Assembly: GCA_934376955.1 (NCBI GenBank)
Contig: CAKRPJ010000009.1
Location: forward strand, 1 to 64,000
DNA from: CAKRPJ01 sp934376955
GTDB lineage: Bacteria > Bacillota > Clostridia > Lachnospirales > Lachnospiraceae
Direction: 5' to 3'
DNA length: 64,000 nucleotides
Positions 7,558 to 16,310 of the stretch are shown here, piece after piece. Under the pieces are notes generated by a model that saw nothing but the letters and a program-made list of their open reading frames with translations, was not told the DNA's origin and did not search any database. The position numbers were made by a program, and so were the translations under genes. Positions within the stretch are counted from its first letter, which is position 1, and every line of letters begins with the position of its first letter.

Positions 7558-8025
7558 ATGGCGAAACGCGAAGAATATGAGGCAAGGGTAGAGGCATTCC
7601 TGATGCCTATTATGGAGGAGAACCAGTATGAGCTGGTGGACGTGGAATATGTAAAAGAAGCCGGGATCTGGTATTTGAGAGCCTACATTGATAAAGAAGG
7701 CGGATTTACCGTTGACGACTGTGAGATGGTCTCAAGACGTTTAAGTGACTGGCTGGATGAAAAGGATTTTATTGATGACAGCTATATCCTGGAGGTAAGC
7801 TCTCCGGGACTGGGAAGACCGTTAAAAAAAGAAAAGGATTTTAAGAGAAGTCTGGGAGAACAGGTGGAGATCAAGCTTTACCGCGCAGTTGACAGACAGA
7901 AGGACTTCACCGGCATCCTGACCGCTTATGACGAGAATACTGTGACGATCCGTTATGAGGATGGGGAAGAAAGCACATTTGACAGAAAAGATATTGCCTT
8001 GATCCGTCTGGCATTCGATTTTTAA
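7558..8025 (+). CDS. rimP: Ribosome maturation factor RimP
   Basis: Cytoplasmic factor needed for 30S subunit assembly. The 155-residue protein has the N-terminal RimP domain (ELVDVEYV, LRAYIDKEGGFTVDDCE) and the conserved LEVSSPGLGRPL at mid-length, followed by the SH3-like C-terminal domain (VEIKLY, FTGILT). Length is typical. Start ATG 7558 has GGTGGAGGT just upstream. First gene of the operon and 13 bases before nusA, the normal order in bacteria. Confidence 0.95.
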   Translation: MAKREEYEARVEAFLMPIMEENQYELVDVEYVKEAGIWYLRAYIDKEGGFTVDDCEMVSRRLSDWLDEKDFIDDSYILEVSSPGLGRPLKKEKDFKRSLGEQVEIKLYRAVDRQKDFTGILTAYDENTVTIRYEDGEESTFDRKDIALIRLAFDF

Positions 8026-8038
8026 AGGAGGATAAAAA

Positions 8039-9199
8039 ATGAACAAGGAACTGTTGGAAGCAATGAACGTGCTGGAAAAAGAGTATAATATCAGCAAGGA
8101 TACATTGCTGGAGGCCATCGAGAACTCGCTTCTTACGGCATGCAAAAACCATTTCGGAAAAGCGGACAATGTGAGGGTCATCATTGACCGTGAGGGCTGC
8201 GATTATTCTGTGTACGCAGAAAAAGAAGTGGTTGAAAACGTGGAAGATCCGGTAACTCAGATCAGCCTTGCGGATGCAAGGATGAGAGGCGCGAAGTTTG
8301 ATATCGGTGATGTGGTTCAGGTTCCCATTGATTCCCACGAGTTCGGTCGTATTGCGACACAGAATGCAAAGAACGTGATCCTGCAGAAGATCCGTGAGGA
8401 AAGCAGAAAATCCCAGCTCAGCGAGTGGCAGTGCAAGGAGAAGGAGGTCGTAACCGGTATCGTTCAGCGTTATATCGGAAAAAATGTCAGCATCGATCTC
8501 GGTAAGGTAGACGCCATCCTCCCGGAATCTGAGCAGGTCAAGGGTGAGGTGTTCCAGAGAACAGAGCGTATCAAGGTTTATATCCTTGAAGTTAAGGATA
8601 ATCCGAAGGGACCGAGGATCTCCGTATCTCGTACCCATCCGGATCTGGTCAAGAGATTATTTGAGGCGGAGATCGCAGAGGTCCGTGACGGTACCGTTGA
8701 GATCAAGGCGATTGCAAGAGAGGCCGGCTCCAGAACAAAGATCGCAGTAAGCTCTACAGACCCGAACGTGGATCCGGTAGGAGCCTGTGTCGGATTAAAC
8801 GGCGCGAGAGTCAATGCCATCGTAAACGAGCTTCGCGGTGAGAAGATCGATATCATCAACTGGGATGATAATGCGGCATTCCTGATCGAAAATGCGTTAA
8901 GCCCGGCAAAGGTCATCGCGGTTGTTGCCGATGAGGATGCGAAGGAGGCACAGGTTATCGTACCGGATAACCAGTTATCCTTAGCAATCGGTAAGGAAGG
9001 CCAGAATGCGAGACTGGCTGCAAGACTTACGACCTACAAGATCGATATTAAGAGCGAGACTCAGGCAAGAGAAATGGGACTTTTCGACGGAGCAGACTTT
9101 GAAGGCTATGAGGAAGGCTTTGAAGGCGTGATCGAAACAGAAGGCGGTTATGATGCTCCGGAAGCAGAAGCTGCCCATGAAGAATCATCTGAAGAATAG
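8039..9199 (+). CDS. nusA: Transcription termination/antitermination factor NusA
   Basis: Binds RNA polymerase and controls pausing, termination and antitermination. 386 residues in the order expected for Firmicutes: N-terminal polymerase-binding domain, S1 domain (about 135-200, GIVQRYIGKNVSIDLG), then KH1 and KH2 (VGLNGARVNAIVNEL and IGKEGQNARLAARLT). It lacks the acidic C-terminal repeats of E. coli NusA but ends in a short Glu-rich tail. Strong AAAGGAGG ribosome site. The leader hairpin at 7494-7529 suggests feedback on its own operon. Confidence 0.96.
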   Translation: MNKELLEAMNVLEKEYNISKDTLLEAIENSLLTACKNHFGKADNVRVIIDREGCDYSVYAEKEVVENVEDPVTQISLADARMRGAKFDIGDVVQVPIDSHEFGRIATQNAKNVILQKIREESRKSQLSEWQCKEKEVVTGIVQRYIGKNVSIDLGKVDAILPESEQVKGEVFQRTERIKVYILEVKDNPKGPRISVSRTHPDLVKRLFEAEIAEVRDGTVEIKAIAREAGSRTKIAVSSTDPNVDPVGACVGLNGARVNAIVNELRGEKIDIINWDDNAAFLIENALSPAKVIAVVADEDAKEAQVIVPDNQLSLAIGKEGQNARLAARLTTYKIDIKSETQAREMGLFDGADFEGYEEGFEGVIETEGGYDAPEAEAAHEESSEE

Positions 9200-9217
9200 G
9201 AGAGAAGTGATCGAGGA

Positions 9218-9493
9218 GTGAGTACAGATAAGAAATTCCCGCAGAGACAGTGTATCGGCTGCGGAGAAATGAAAAATAAACGGGACCTGATTCGTGTCCT
9301 CAGATGTACGGACGGGCAGATCACCATTGATGCAACAGGCAGAAAGAACGGGCGCGGTGCCTATATCTGTCCTTCTATGGAGTGCTTTAAGAAGGCGGTA
9401 AAGGGAAAAGGGCTGGAGCGTTCTTTCAAAATGGCGATTCCCCAAGAGGTTTACGAGATCCTGGAAAAGGAGATGGAGCAGATTGATAAATAA
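9218..9493 (+). CDS. rnpM: YlxR family RNA-binding protein (RNase P modulator RnpM)
   Basis: Small basic protein of 91 residues with the YlxR signature QRQCIGCGEMKNKRDL and GRGAYICPSMECFKKA. Starts at GTG 9218 with a GAGG-type site. The family sits between nusA and infB in most Firmicutes; in B. subtilis the member RnpM binds RNase P RNA and modulates its activity. Both cysteine pairs are present (CIGC; CPSMEC). Its last 11 bases overlap the L7Ae-family gene. Confidence 0.92.
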   Translation: MSTDKKFPQRQCIGCGEMKNKRDLIRVLRCTDGQITIDATGRKNGRGAYICPSMECFKKAVKGKGLERSFKMAIPQEVYEILEKEMEQIDK

Positions 9494-9815
9494 AAACAGA
9501 GTATTGGGCCTTCTGGGATTGGCGGAAAAAGCCGGAAAAGTACAGAGCGGCGAATTTTCAACGGAAAAGGCAGTGAAGTCCGGGAGAGCGTATCTCTGTC
9601 TCGTTTCAGAGGAGGCTTCTGAGAATACGAAAAAGCTGTTCCGGAATATGTGTACTTACTATGAAGTCCCCTATTACGAATTTGGAAGCAAGGATGAGTT
9701 GGGACACGCGACCGGAAAGGCAATGCGAGCGTCCTTGGCAGTAGTGGATCCCGGTTTTTCCGAGGCGATCAGAAAGCAGATTGATGTGAATGGAGGCAGT
9801 GAGTGTGATGGGTAA
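9483..9815 (+). CDS. L7Ae/L30e/S12e/Gadd45-family RNA-binding protein (YlxQ-like)
   Basis: 110 residues with the L7Ae fold signature LGLAEKAGKVQSGEFSTEKAV near the N-terminus and a kink-turn-binding style core (LVSEEASENTKKLF). Begins at TTG 9483, inside the end of rnpM; AAGGAG lies about 11 bases upstream. Conserved between rnpM and infB, where the YlxQ family is thought to bind kink-turn RNAs. Translationally coupled on both sides: it overlaps rnpM by 11 bases and infB by 11. Confidence 0.9.
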   Translation: MINKNRVLGLLGLAEKAGKVQSGEFSTEKAVKSGRAYLCLVSEEASENTKKLFRNMCTYYEVPYYEFGSKDELGHATGKAMRASLAVVDPGFSEAIRKQIDVNGGSECDG

Positions 9816-12800
9816 CGATATGACGAAGGATTCAGGAAAGACAAATAAAGAGGTTACAGATATTTTGCAGAATAACAGAGATGAAAAGGAAGCAGGATTA
9901 AACAGGGAGCAGGCAGCCGGAGAAAATAAGGAAGCGGCATCTACTGTGACCAAGAGAAAGGCTGTGGTTTTCCGTCCGCAGAACAGCGCCCAGAAGGGAC
10001 GTCCGGGTCAGGGAAGAAATCAGGCCCAGAGCCAGAGACCGGCAAAGCCGGCAGAAGCTGAAAAGCCGGCAGCAGAGAAACCGGCAGCAGCACCAGCTCC
10101 GACAGCCGCACCGCAGGCAGAAAAACCGGCAGCAGCACCGGTCCCGACAGAAACGGTGTCAGCAGCATCGACAGAGAGCACAGCAAATCATGACGGAGGA
10201 AACCGTCAGGGCGGCTATGGAAACCGTGATGGCCAGAACCGTCAGGGCGGTTACGGAAACCGCGAGGGAGGAAACCGTCAGGGCAGCTATGGAAACCGCG
10301 AGGGAGGAAACCGTCAGGGGGGCTATGGAAACCGTGACGGCCAGAACCGTCAGGGAGGCTATGGAAACCGTGAAGGCGGAGATCGTCAGGGAAGCTATGG
10401 AAGCCGTGACGGCCAGAATCGTCAGGGCGGCTATGGGAACCGCGACGGTCAGAATCGTCAGGGAGGCTACGGAAACCGTGACGGCCAGAACCGTCAGGGA
10501 GGTTACGGAAACCGCGAGGGCGGAGACCGTCAGGGAAGCTACGGAAATCGTCAGGGAGGCTATGGAAACCGTGAGGGCGGAGATCGTCAGGGAAGCTATG
10601 GAAACCGTGACGGCCAGAATCGTCAGGGCGGCTACGGAAATCGTGACGGCCAGAATCGTCAGGGAGGCTACGGAAACCGCGACGGTCAGGGAAGCTACGG
10701 AAATCGTCAGGGAGGCTATGGAAACCGCGAGGGCGGAGATCGTCAGGGCGGTTACGGAAGCCGTGATGGCGGAAATCGTCAGGGAGGCTATGGAAACCGC
10801 GAGGGCGGTGACCGTCAGGGTAACTACGGAAGCCGTGACGGCGGAAATCGTCAGGGCGGCCGCGACGGACGCGGACTGAACATTCCGAAGCCGTCATACG
10901 ACACACCGTTAGCTCAGAAACAGCAGAATACAAAGGTCAGCAAGAACGTATACAAGAAAGAGCACGATGCGAAAAAGGATCGTGACGAAGAATTAAGAGG
11001 AAAGAATTCCAAGGGCGGAAAGGGCGTTAAGGCGCCTGTAATGCAGCAGCCGAAGAAGGAGGAGGCGAAGGTAGAGGAGATCAAGACCATCGTAGTTCCG
11101 GAGGTTATCACGATCAAGGAGCTGGCTGAAAAGATGAAGCTCCAGCCCTCTGCCATCGTTAAAAAGCTGTTCTTACAGGGAACCATCGTTACCATCAACC
11201 AGGAGATCGACTTTGAAAAGGCCGAGGAGATCGCCATGGAGTACGATGTACTCTGCGAGAAGGAGAAAAAGATCGACGTGATCGAGGAGCTCCTTAAGGA
11301 GGAAGAAGAAGATCCGAAGGATATGGTACCGAGACCGCCGGTAATCTGTGTAATGGGACACGTTGACCATGGTAAGACCTCCCTTCTTGATGCGATCCGT
11401 CAGACCAATGTGACATCGCGGGAGGCGGGCGGCATCACTCAGCATATCGGTGCTTATGTGGTAGAGTGCAATGGCCAGAAGATCACCTTCCTGGATACAC
11501 CGGGTCATGAGGCATTTACCGCTATGCGTATGAGAGGCGCACAGGCTACGGATATCGCAATCCTTGTTGTTGCAGCAGATGACGGCGTTATGCCCCAGAC
11601 AGTCGAGGCGATCAACCACGCGAAGGCAGCCGGTGTAGAGATCATCGTTGCCGTAAACAAGATCGATAAGCCGAGCGCCAATGTAGAGCGTGTAAAGCAG
11701 GAGCTTTCCGAGTACGAGCTCATTCCGGAGGACTGGGGCGGAAGCACCATCTTCTGTCCGGTATCCGCTCATACAAAAGAGGGTATCCCGGAGCTGCTGG
11801 AAATGATCCTTTTAACCGCCGAGGTAAAGGAATTAAAGGCAAATCCGCGCCGTAAGGCAAGAGGTCTTGTGATCGAGGCCCAGCTTGATAAGGGACGCGG
11901 CCCGGTGGCAACCGTTCTTGTTCAGAAGGGTACCTTAAAGGTTGGTGATTCCATCGCAGCAGGTGCATGCTACGGTAAGGTGCGTGCCATGATGGATGAT
12001 AAGGGAAATCGCGTGAAGGAGGCAGGCCCGTCTACACCGGTCGAGATCTTAGGTCTTAATGACGTACCGAATGCCGGTGAAGTATTTATGGCACTCCAGA
12101 ACGAGAAAGAGGCAAGAAGCTTCGCAGAGACATTTATCGCAGAAGGAAAGAATAAGCTGATCGAGGATACAAAGGCCAAATTATCTCTGGATGATCTGTT
12201 CTCACAGATCAAGGCCGGAAACGTGAAGGAGCTTCCGATCATCGTAAAAGCGGATGTTCAGGGCTCCGTAGAGGCGGTAAAGCAGAGTCTTGTGAAGCTT
12301 TCCAACGAAGAAGTGGTTATCAAGGTGATCCACGGCGGCGTAGGTACGATCAACGAATCCGACGTTACGCTGGCGTCTGCCTCCAATGCCATCATCATCG
12401 GCTTCAATGTCCGTCCGGATGCAATGGCAAAATCCATTGCGGACCGCGAGAAGGTGGATATGCGCTTATACCGCGTGATCTATCAGGCGATCGAGGATGT
12501 AGAGGCAGCCATGAAGGGAATGCTGGATCCGGTCTACGAGGAAAAGGTCACAGGCCATGCAGTGGTACGTCAGACCTTCAAGGCCTCCGGTGTCGGAACA
12601 ATCGCAGGCTCTTATGTGCTTGACGGTAAGATCAGCCGTGGCTCCAAGGCCCGCATCACCCGTGACGGAGAGCAGATCTTTGAGGGTGCTCTTTCTTCCC
12701 TGAAGCGTTTCAAGGACGATGTAAAGGAAGTAAATGCAGGCTACGAGTGTGGTCTTGTATTTGACGGCTTTAACGATCTGCAGGAGGATGACCAGATCGA

Positions 12801-12831
12801 GATCTATATTATGGTAGAGGTTCCGAGATAG
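9805..12831 (+). CDS. infB: Translation initiation factor IF-2 with a large Arg/Gly/Tyr-rich N-terminal region
   Basis: GTPase that places initiator tRNA on the 30S subunit and drives subunit joining. About 1008 residues. Residues 1-125 are Ala/Pro/Lys-rich; residues about 129-357 are a disordered repeat with 19 copies of YG(N/S)R in 12-residue modules such as NRQGGYGNRDGQ. An IF2-N domain (IKELAEKMKLQPSAIVKKL) follows, then the G domain with GHVDHGKT (518-525), DTPGHEAF and NKID, then domains II-IV. Several starts are in frame: GTG 9805 is best spaced from GGAGG (9792-9796); ATG 9790, GTG 9799 and ATG 9808 are alternatives. The core is ordinary; the repeat region is unusual in length. Confidence 0.95.
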   Translation: MMGNDMTKDSGKTNKEVTDILQNNRDEKEAGLNREQAAGENKEAASTVTKRKAVVFRPQNSAQKGRPGQGRNQAQSQRPAKPAEAEKPAAEKPAAAPAPTAAPQAEKPAAAPVPTETVSAASTESTANHDGGNRQGGYGNRDGQNRQGGYGNREGGNRQGSYGNREGGNRQGGYGNRDGQNRQGGYGNREGGDRQGSYGSRDGQNRQGGYGNRDGQNRQGGYGNRDGQNRQGGYGNREGGDRQGSYGNRQGGYGNREGGDRQGSYGNRDGQNRQGGYGNRDGQNRQGGYGNRDGQGSYGNRQGGYGNREGGDRQGGYGSRDGGNRQGGYGNREGGDRQGNYGSRDGGNRQGGRDGRGLNIPKPSYDTPLAQKQQNTKVSKNVYKKEHDAKKDRDEELRGKNSKGGKGVKAPVMQQPKKEEAKVEEIKTIVVPEVITIKELAEKMKLQPSAIVKKLFLQGTIVTINQEIDFEKAEEIAMEYDVLCEKEKKIDVIEELLKEEEEDPKDMVPRPPVICVMGHVDHGKTSLLDAIRQTNVTSREAGGITQHIGAYVVECNGQKITFLDTPGHEAFTAMRMRGAQATDIAILVVAADDGVMPQTVEAINHAKAAGVEIIVAVNKIDKPSANVERVKQELSEYELIPEDWGGSTIFCPVSAHTKEGIPELLEMILLTAEVKELKANPRRKARGLVIEAQLDKGRGPVATVLVQKGTLKVGDSIAAGACYGKVRAMMDDKGNRVKEAGPSTPVEILGLNDVPNAGEVFMALQNEKEARSFAETFIAEGKNKLIEDTKAKLSLDDLFSQIKAGNVKELPIIVKADVQGSVEAVKQSLVKLSNEEVVIKVIHGGVGTINESDVTLASASNAIIIGFNVRPDAMAKSIADREKVDMRLYRVIYQAIEDVEAAMKGMLDPVYEEKVTGHAVVRQTFKASGVGTIAGSYVLDGKISRGSKARITRDGEQIFEGALSSLKRFKDDVKEVNAGYECGLVFDGFNDLQEDDQIEIYIMVEVPR
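10190..10874 (+). repeat. About 36-bp tandem repeats encoding the RGG/YG-like IF-2 region
   Basis: Roughly nineteen units, mostly 36 bases, of the form CGTCAGGGCGGCTATGG-AACCG plus variants. Units differ mainly at synonymous positions, and by D/E and G/S changes, which shows selection on the peptide. Because the period is a multiple of three, long open frames exist in other frames on both strands here; they are shadows. Confidence 0.9.
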
Positions 12832-12856
12832 GAGCCCCTTAGAAACAGCGATTAAA

Positions 12857-12905
12857 GATGGGCCGACTGACTGTGTAAACGGTCGCCGGCCTCATCTGTA
12901 TTTTT
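12857..12905 (+). terminator. Hairpin between infB and rbfA
   Basis: GATGGGCCG (12857-12865) pairs with CGGCCTCATC (12887-12896, one bulge), and inner GAC/GTC extend it, followed by TGTATTTTT. It may be a partial terminator or a processing site that lowers expression of the downstream genes. Confidence 0.5.
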
Positions 12906-12940
12906 CAGAGCTGTGGGTATCAGCATAGAAAAGGAGAATC

Positions 12941-13336
12941 ATGCGTAAAAACAGTATTAAAAATACAAGAATCAACGGAGAAGTGCAGAAGGCATTGAGT
13001 GACATTATCCGTCTTGAGCTGAAGGACCCGCGGATCCATCCGATGACCAGCGTGGTACTGGCTCAGGTGACACCGGATCTTAAATATTGCAAGGCGTATA
13101 TCAGTGTTCTGGCGGACGAGGAGCACGCAAAGGACACCATCAAGGGCTTAAAGAGCGCAGAGGGATATATCCGTACCCAGCTCGCGAAGAAGGTAAATCT
13201 TCGGAATACACCGGAGATCTCCTTTATCTTAGATCAGTCCATCGAATACGGCGTCCGCATGTCGAAGCTGATCGATGATGTGACAAAGGAGCTTCCGGAG
13301 GATGAAAACGAGCAGGAAGCGGAAGACGACAGGTAA
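12941..13336 (+). CDS. rbfA: 30S ribosome-binding factor RbfA
   Basis: Assembly factor for the 30S subunit, acting near 16S rRNA helix 1. The 131-residue protein has the KH-like RbfA core: ALSDIIRLELKDPRI, VVLAQVTPDLKYCKAYISVL and the helix IRTQLAKKVNLRNTPEISF, then an acidic tail (EDENEQEAEDD). ATG 12941 is preceded by AAGGAG. Sits in the conserved infB-rbfA-nrnA-truB-ribF order. Confidence 0.95.
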   Translation: MRKNSIKNTRINGEVQKALSDIIRLELKDPRIHPMTSVVLAQVTPDLKYCKAYISVLADEEHAKDTIKGLKSAEGYIRTQLAKKVNLRNTPEISFILDQSIEYGVRMSKLIDDVTKELPEDENEQEAEDDR

Positions 13337-13389
13337 GGATATCGGTCAGTAAGCGGCTGATCACGGATGGAAACAAGGAGAGGTTCCGG

Positions 13390-14370
13390 ATGGATATTTT
13401 AAAAGAGATTTTAAAGGATAAGAAAACAGCGGTCATACTTGGCCACGTAAACCCGGATGGAGACTGTATCGGCTCCTGTCTAGGAATGTATAATTACCTG
13501 TCTGAAAACTACAGTGACCTTGAGGTGTCCGTATTTCTGGAGCCGATGGGAGTCAAATTCGGCTATCTGAAAGGCTACGATCAGGTAATTAACAGCTATG
13601 ACCCGGAAAAGAGCTTTGATCTTTGTATCACGCTGGATGCCAGCGATCCGAAAAGACTGGGGGCCTTTGCTCCCTATCTTGAGAGTGCAAAAGACAGCAT
13701 CTGCATCGATCACCACATTACCAATAAGGGCATGGGGAGAGTCAATGTGATCGAACCGAAGTCCAGCTCCTCCAGTGAAGTGTTGTTTGAGCTTCTGGAT
13801 GAGGATAAAATAAGCTTTGCCGTGGCAGAATGTCTGTATACAGGGATCGTCCATGATACCGGCGTATTCCGATATTCCTGCACCTCCCGGCGTACCATGG
13901 AGATCGCCGGCATACTGATGGAAAAGGGGATCGATTTTCCCAAGATCATAGATGAAAGCTTTTTTATGAAGACCTATGGGCAGGCCCGCGTTCACGGTGA
14001 GGCTCTGTTAGACAGCACGCTGTTTCTGGATGGCCGCTGTATCTATACCGTGGTGACGCAGGAGGAGCTGAAGAAAAACGGCTGTACGGTAAAATCGACA
14101 GACGGAATAGCAGAACAGCTCAGATCCATCGAGGGTGTGGAATGCTCTGTGCTCATCTATGAGACCGGAAATCCGTCGGAGTATAAAGTCAGCTTAAGGA
14201 CCGGCACAGATCTGGATCTTAGCCGGATCGCGGCGGCCTTTGGTGGCGGCGGTCATGTAAAGGCAGCGGGATGTACGGTGACAGGTACGATAGAGGAGAT
14301 CATTTCCGGGCTTTCCGCGGAGATCACAAAGCAGTGGGATGAAATGAAAAAAGAACAGACCGGGTGTTAG
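13390..14370 (+). CDS. nrnA: DHH/DHHA1 oligoribonuclease and pAp phosphatase (NrnA-like)
   Basis: Degrades short RNA oligonucleotides and dephosphorylates 3'-phosphoadenosine 5'-phosphate. 326 residues: DHH phosphoesterase domain with GHVNPDGDCIGS, LDASD and IDHHITN as metal ligands, then the DHHA1 domain with GGGGHVKAAG near the C-terminus. Usual length for NrnA. Start ATG 13390 follows AAGGAGAGG. One base separates its stop from the truB start, so the two are translationally coupled. Confidence 0.92.
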   Translation: MDILKEILKDKKTAVILGHVNPDGDCIGSCLGMYNYLSENYSDLEVSVFLEPMGVKFGYLKGYDQVINSYDPEKSFDLCITLDASDPKRLGAFAPYLESAKDSICIDHHITNKGMGRVNVIEPKSSSSSEVLFELLDEDKISFAVAECLYTGIVHDTGVFRYSCTSRRTMEIAGILMEKGIDFPKIIDESFFMKTYGQARVHGEALLDSTLFLDGRCIYTVVTQEELKKNGCTVKSTDGIAEQLRSIEGVECSVLIYETGNPSEYKVSLRTGTDLDLSRIAAAFGGGGHVKAAGCTVTGTIEEIISGLSAEITKQWDEMKKEQTGC

Positions 14371-14371
14371 A

Positions 14372-15268
14372 ATGTACGATGGAATAATCAATGTATATAA
14401 AGAAAAGGGCTATACATCCTTTGATGTCGTAGCCAAAATGCGAGGGATCCTGGGACAGAAGAAGGTCGGTCATACAGGAACACTGGATCCTGAGGCGGAG
14501 GGCGTCCTTCCGGTCTGTGCCGGAAAAGGGACAAAGCTCTGCGACATGCTGACGGATCATGATAAAACGTATCGGGCTACCCTCCTTCTCGGGATCGATA
14601 CAGATACACAGGATACAACGGGTACCGTACTTGCAAAAATAAGTACAGAGGGGCTTTCTGAGGAGGCGGTAAGAGAAGCGATCCTTTCTTTTATCGGCAA
14701 TTATGACCAGATCCCGCCCATGTATTCTGCCCTCAAGGTAAATGGAAGAAAGCTCTGTGATCTGGCTCGCGAGGGGATCGTAGTAGAGCGGAAGGCACGT
14801 CCGGTAACGATCTATGACATCCGGATCGAAGAAATCTGTCTTCCGGAGGTCGTTATGACGGTTTCCTGCTCAAAGGGAACGTATATCCGTACTCTCTGCC
14901 ATGATATCGGCGAGAAGCTGTCTGTGGGAGGCTGTATGAAAACACTTCTGCGGACAAAGGTAGACCGTTTTCTTATTGAGGACAGCCTGACCCTGGCAGA
15001 GCTTCAGAAACGAAAGGATGAGGGGCGTCTTTCGGAGGCCGTTCTTCCGATCGAAACTGTTTTTGCTTCCTATGGGGAGATACGTGCCGCCACGGAGGGA
15101 CTGGATAAGCTGGTGAGAAACGGGAATCCGTTCCGTTATACAGAAAAAGAGGATGTTGCGGATAAAGCTGCTTTCCGTGTGTACGGAAGGGAAGGACAGT
15201 TTATCGGCGTATATGAATATTCGGAAGAAAAACGCATGTTTTATCCGAGAAAAATATTTCTAGGATGA
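14372..15268 (+). CDS. truB: tRNA pseudouridine-55 synthase TruB
   Basis: Makes pseudouridine 55 in the T loop of tRNAs. 298 residues with the catalytic-aspartate motif GHTGTLDPEAEGVLPVC (Asp near residue 37), KTYRATLLLG, and the KGTYIRTLCHDIG motif. A C-terminal PUA-like part is present but short. It has no strong ribosome site, in keeping with coupling to nrnA, whose stop lies one base upstream. Confidence 0.95.
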   Translation: MYDGIINVYKEKGYTSFDVVAKMRGILGQKKVGHTGTLDPEAEGVLPVCAGKGTKLCDMLTDHDKTYRATLLLGIDTDTQDTTGTVLAKISTEGLSEEAVREAILSFIGNYDQIPPMYSALKVNGRKLCDLAREGIVVERKARPVTIYDIRIEEICLPEVVMTVSCSKGTYIRTLCHDIGEKLSVGGCMKTLLRTKVDRFLIEDSLTLAELQKRKDEGRLSEAVLPIETVFASYGEIRAATEGLDKLVRNGNPFRYTEKEDVADKAAFRVYGREGQFIGVYEYSEEKRMFYPRKIFLG

Positions 15269-15306
15269 TGAGCTCTATGAGCCTTCATATTCCGGGAGGA
15301 AGCAGC

Positions 15307-16227
15307 ATGCAGTATATTGCAGGAATTAAAAATTTCCAGATCGAGGAGCCGACGGTAGTGAGCATAGGCAAATTTGACGGTCTTCATCTGGGACATCAGA
15401 AGCTGGTAGGTGAGATGCTTCGGTGGAAGGAAAAGGGATTTAAGCTGGCAATATTTACGTTTTCCAGACCACCGATGTCCTTAGTCAAGGGGCGTCCCCA
15501 GACTATGCTTATGACAAATGCCGAGAGGAGCGAGCTTCTCTGCAAAGCCGGTGTGGATTATCTGGTCGAATATCCCTTCGATGAGGAGGTCTGCCACATG
15601 GAGCCGGAGCGCTTTGTGTCAGAAATCCTTGTGGGAAAGATGAAGGCCGGTGTCATCATTACAGGGCCAGATTGTCATTTTGGATATAAGGCGGCAGGAA
15701 ACAAGGAGCTTCTTGAGGAGCTGGCGCCAAAATATAATTACAGATTTTTTGTTGTCGATAAGGCACGGGACGAGGAAGGAAAGATCATCAGCAGCACCTA
15801 TGTCAGGGATATGCTTGCAGAGGGAAACATCAGAAAGGCAAACAGCCTGCTGGGGTATACCTACTATGTGACCGGAGAGGTGGAGCATGGGAATGCCATC
15901 GGGCATACAAAGCTTTATCCGACGGCAAATCTGGTGCCTCCGGAGGAAAAGCACCTTCCGAAGTTTGGTGTCTATGTGACCCATGTTACAGTGGGGGATA
16001 AGGTTTACGGGGGGCTTACCAATATCGGAAAAAAGCCGACGATCGAAGGAAAGAATCCGACGGGTGTTGAAACATATCTGTATGATTTTAGCGGAGACCT
16101 GTACGGAAAACAGATAAAAGTCGAGCTTCTGGAGTTTATCCGGCCGGAGCGTAAGTTCGCTTCGATCGATGATCTGAGACAGCAGTTGGATCATGACATT
16201 AAAAAGTGCCGTGAATATTTGACTTGA
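15307..16227 (+). CDS. ribF: Bifunctional riboflavin kinase / FAD synthetase
   Basis: Converts riboflavin to FMN and then FAD. 306 residues: N-terminal FAD synthetase nucleotidyltransferase half with GKFDGLHLGHQ and SSTYVRDML, then the flavokinase half with GHTKLYPTANL and NIGKKPTI. Start set at ATG 15307 behind GGGAGGAAGC; the frame stays open 42 bases further up into truB but those starts lack a site. Last gene of the translation operon, closed by the hairpin at 16257-16296. Confidence 0.94.
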   Translation: MQYIAGIKNFQIEEPTVVSIGKFDGLHLGHQKLVGEMLRWKEKGFKLAIFTFSRPPMSLVKGRPQTMLMTNAERSELLCKAGVDYLVEYPFDEEVCHMEPERFVSEILVGKMKAGVIITGPDCHFGYKAAGNKELLEELAPKYNYRFFVVDKARDEEGKIISSTYVRDMLAEGNIRKANSLLGYTYYVTGEVEHGNAIGHTKLYPTANLVPPEEKHLPKFGVYVTHVTVGDKVYGGLTNIGKKPTIEGKNPTGVETYLYDFSGDLYGKQIKVELLEFIRPERKFASIDDLRQQLDHDIKKCREYLT

Positions 16228-16256
16228 TGTGGCAGCTTGGTTCATGAGCAGGCAGC

Positions 16257-16296
16257 AAAAGCGGATTGTGAATGGATTGTGAATGTCCGCTTTTTT
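16257..16296 (+). terminator. Intrinsic terminator of the rimP-ribF operon, built from a dispersed repeat
   Basis: AAAAGCGGA (16257-16265) pairs with TCCGC TTTTTT (16286-16296). The reverse complement of 16241-16296 resembles the left module of the structured repeats at 38502 and 53786, sharing GCGGACATTC, CAATCCGCTT and GCTCATGAAC. A partial copy of that repeat thus appears to act as a terminator. Confidence 0.8.
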
Positions 16297-16310
16297 CAGG
16301 AAAGGAAATT

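Noticed and set aside
9941..10933. Long minus-strand and alternative plus-strand frames (330 and 229 codons) across the IF-2 repeat
   Set aside because: They arise because the 36-base repeat is open in several frames; their products are low-complexity and lack starts with ribosome sites.
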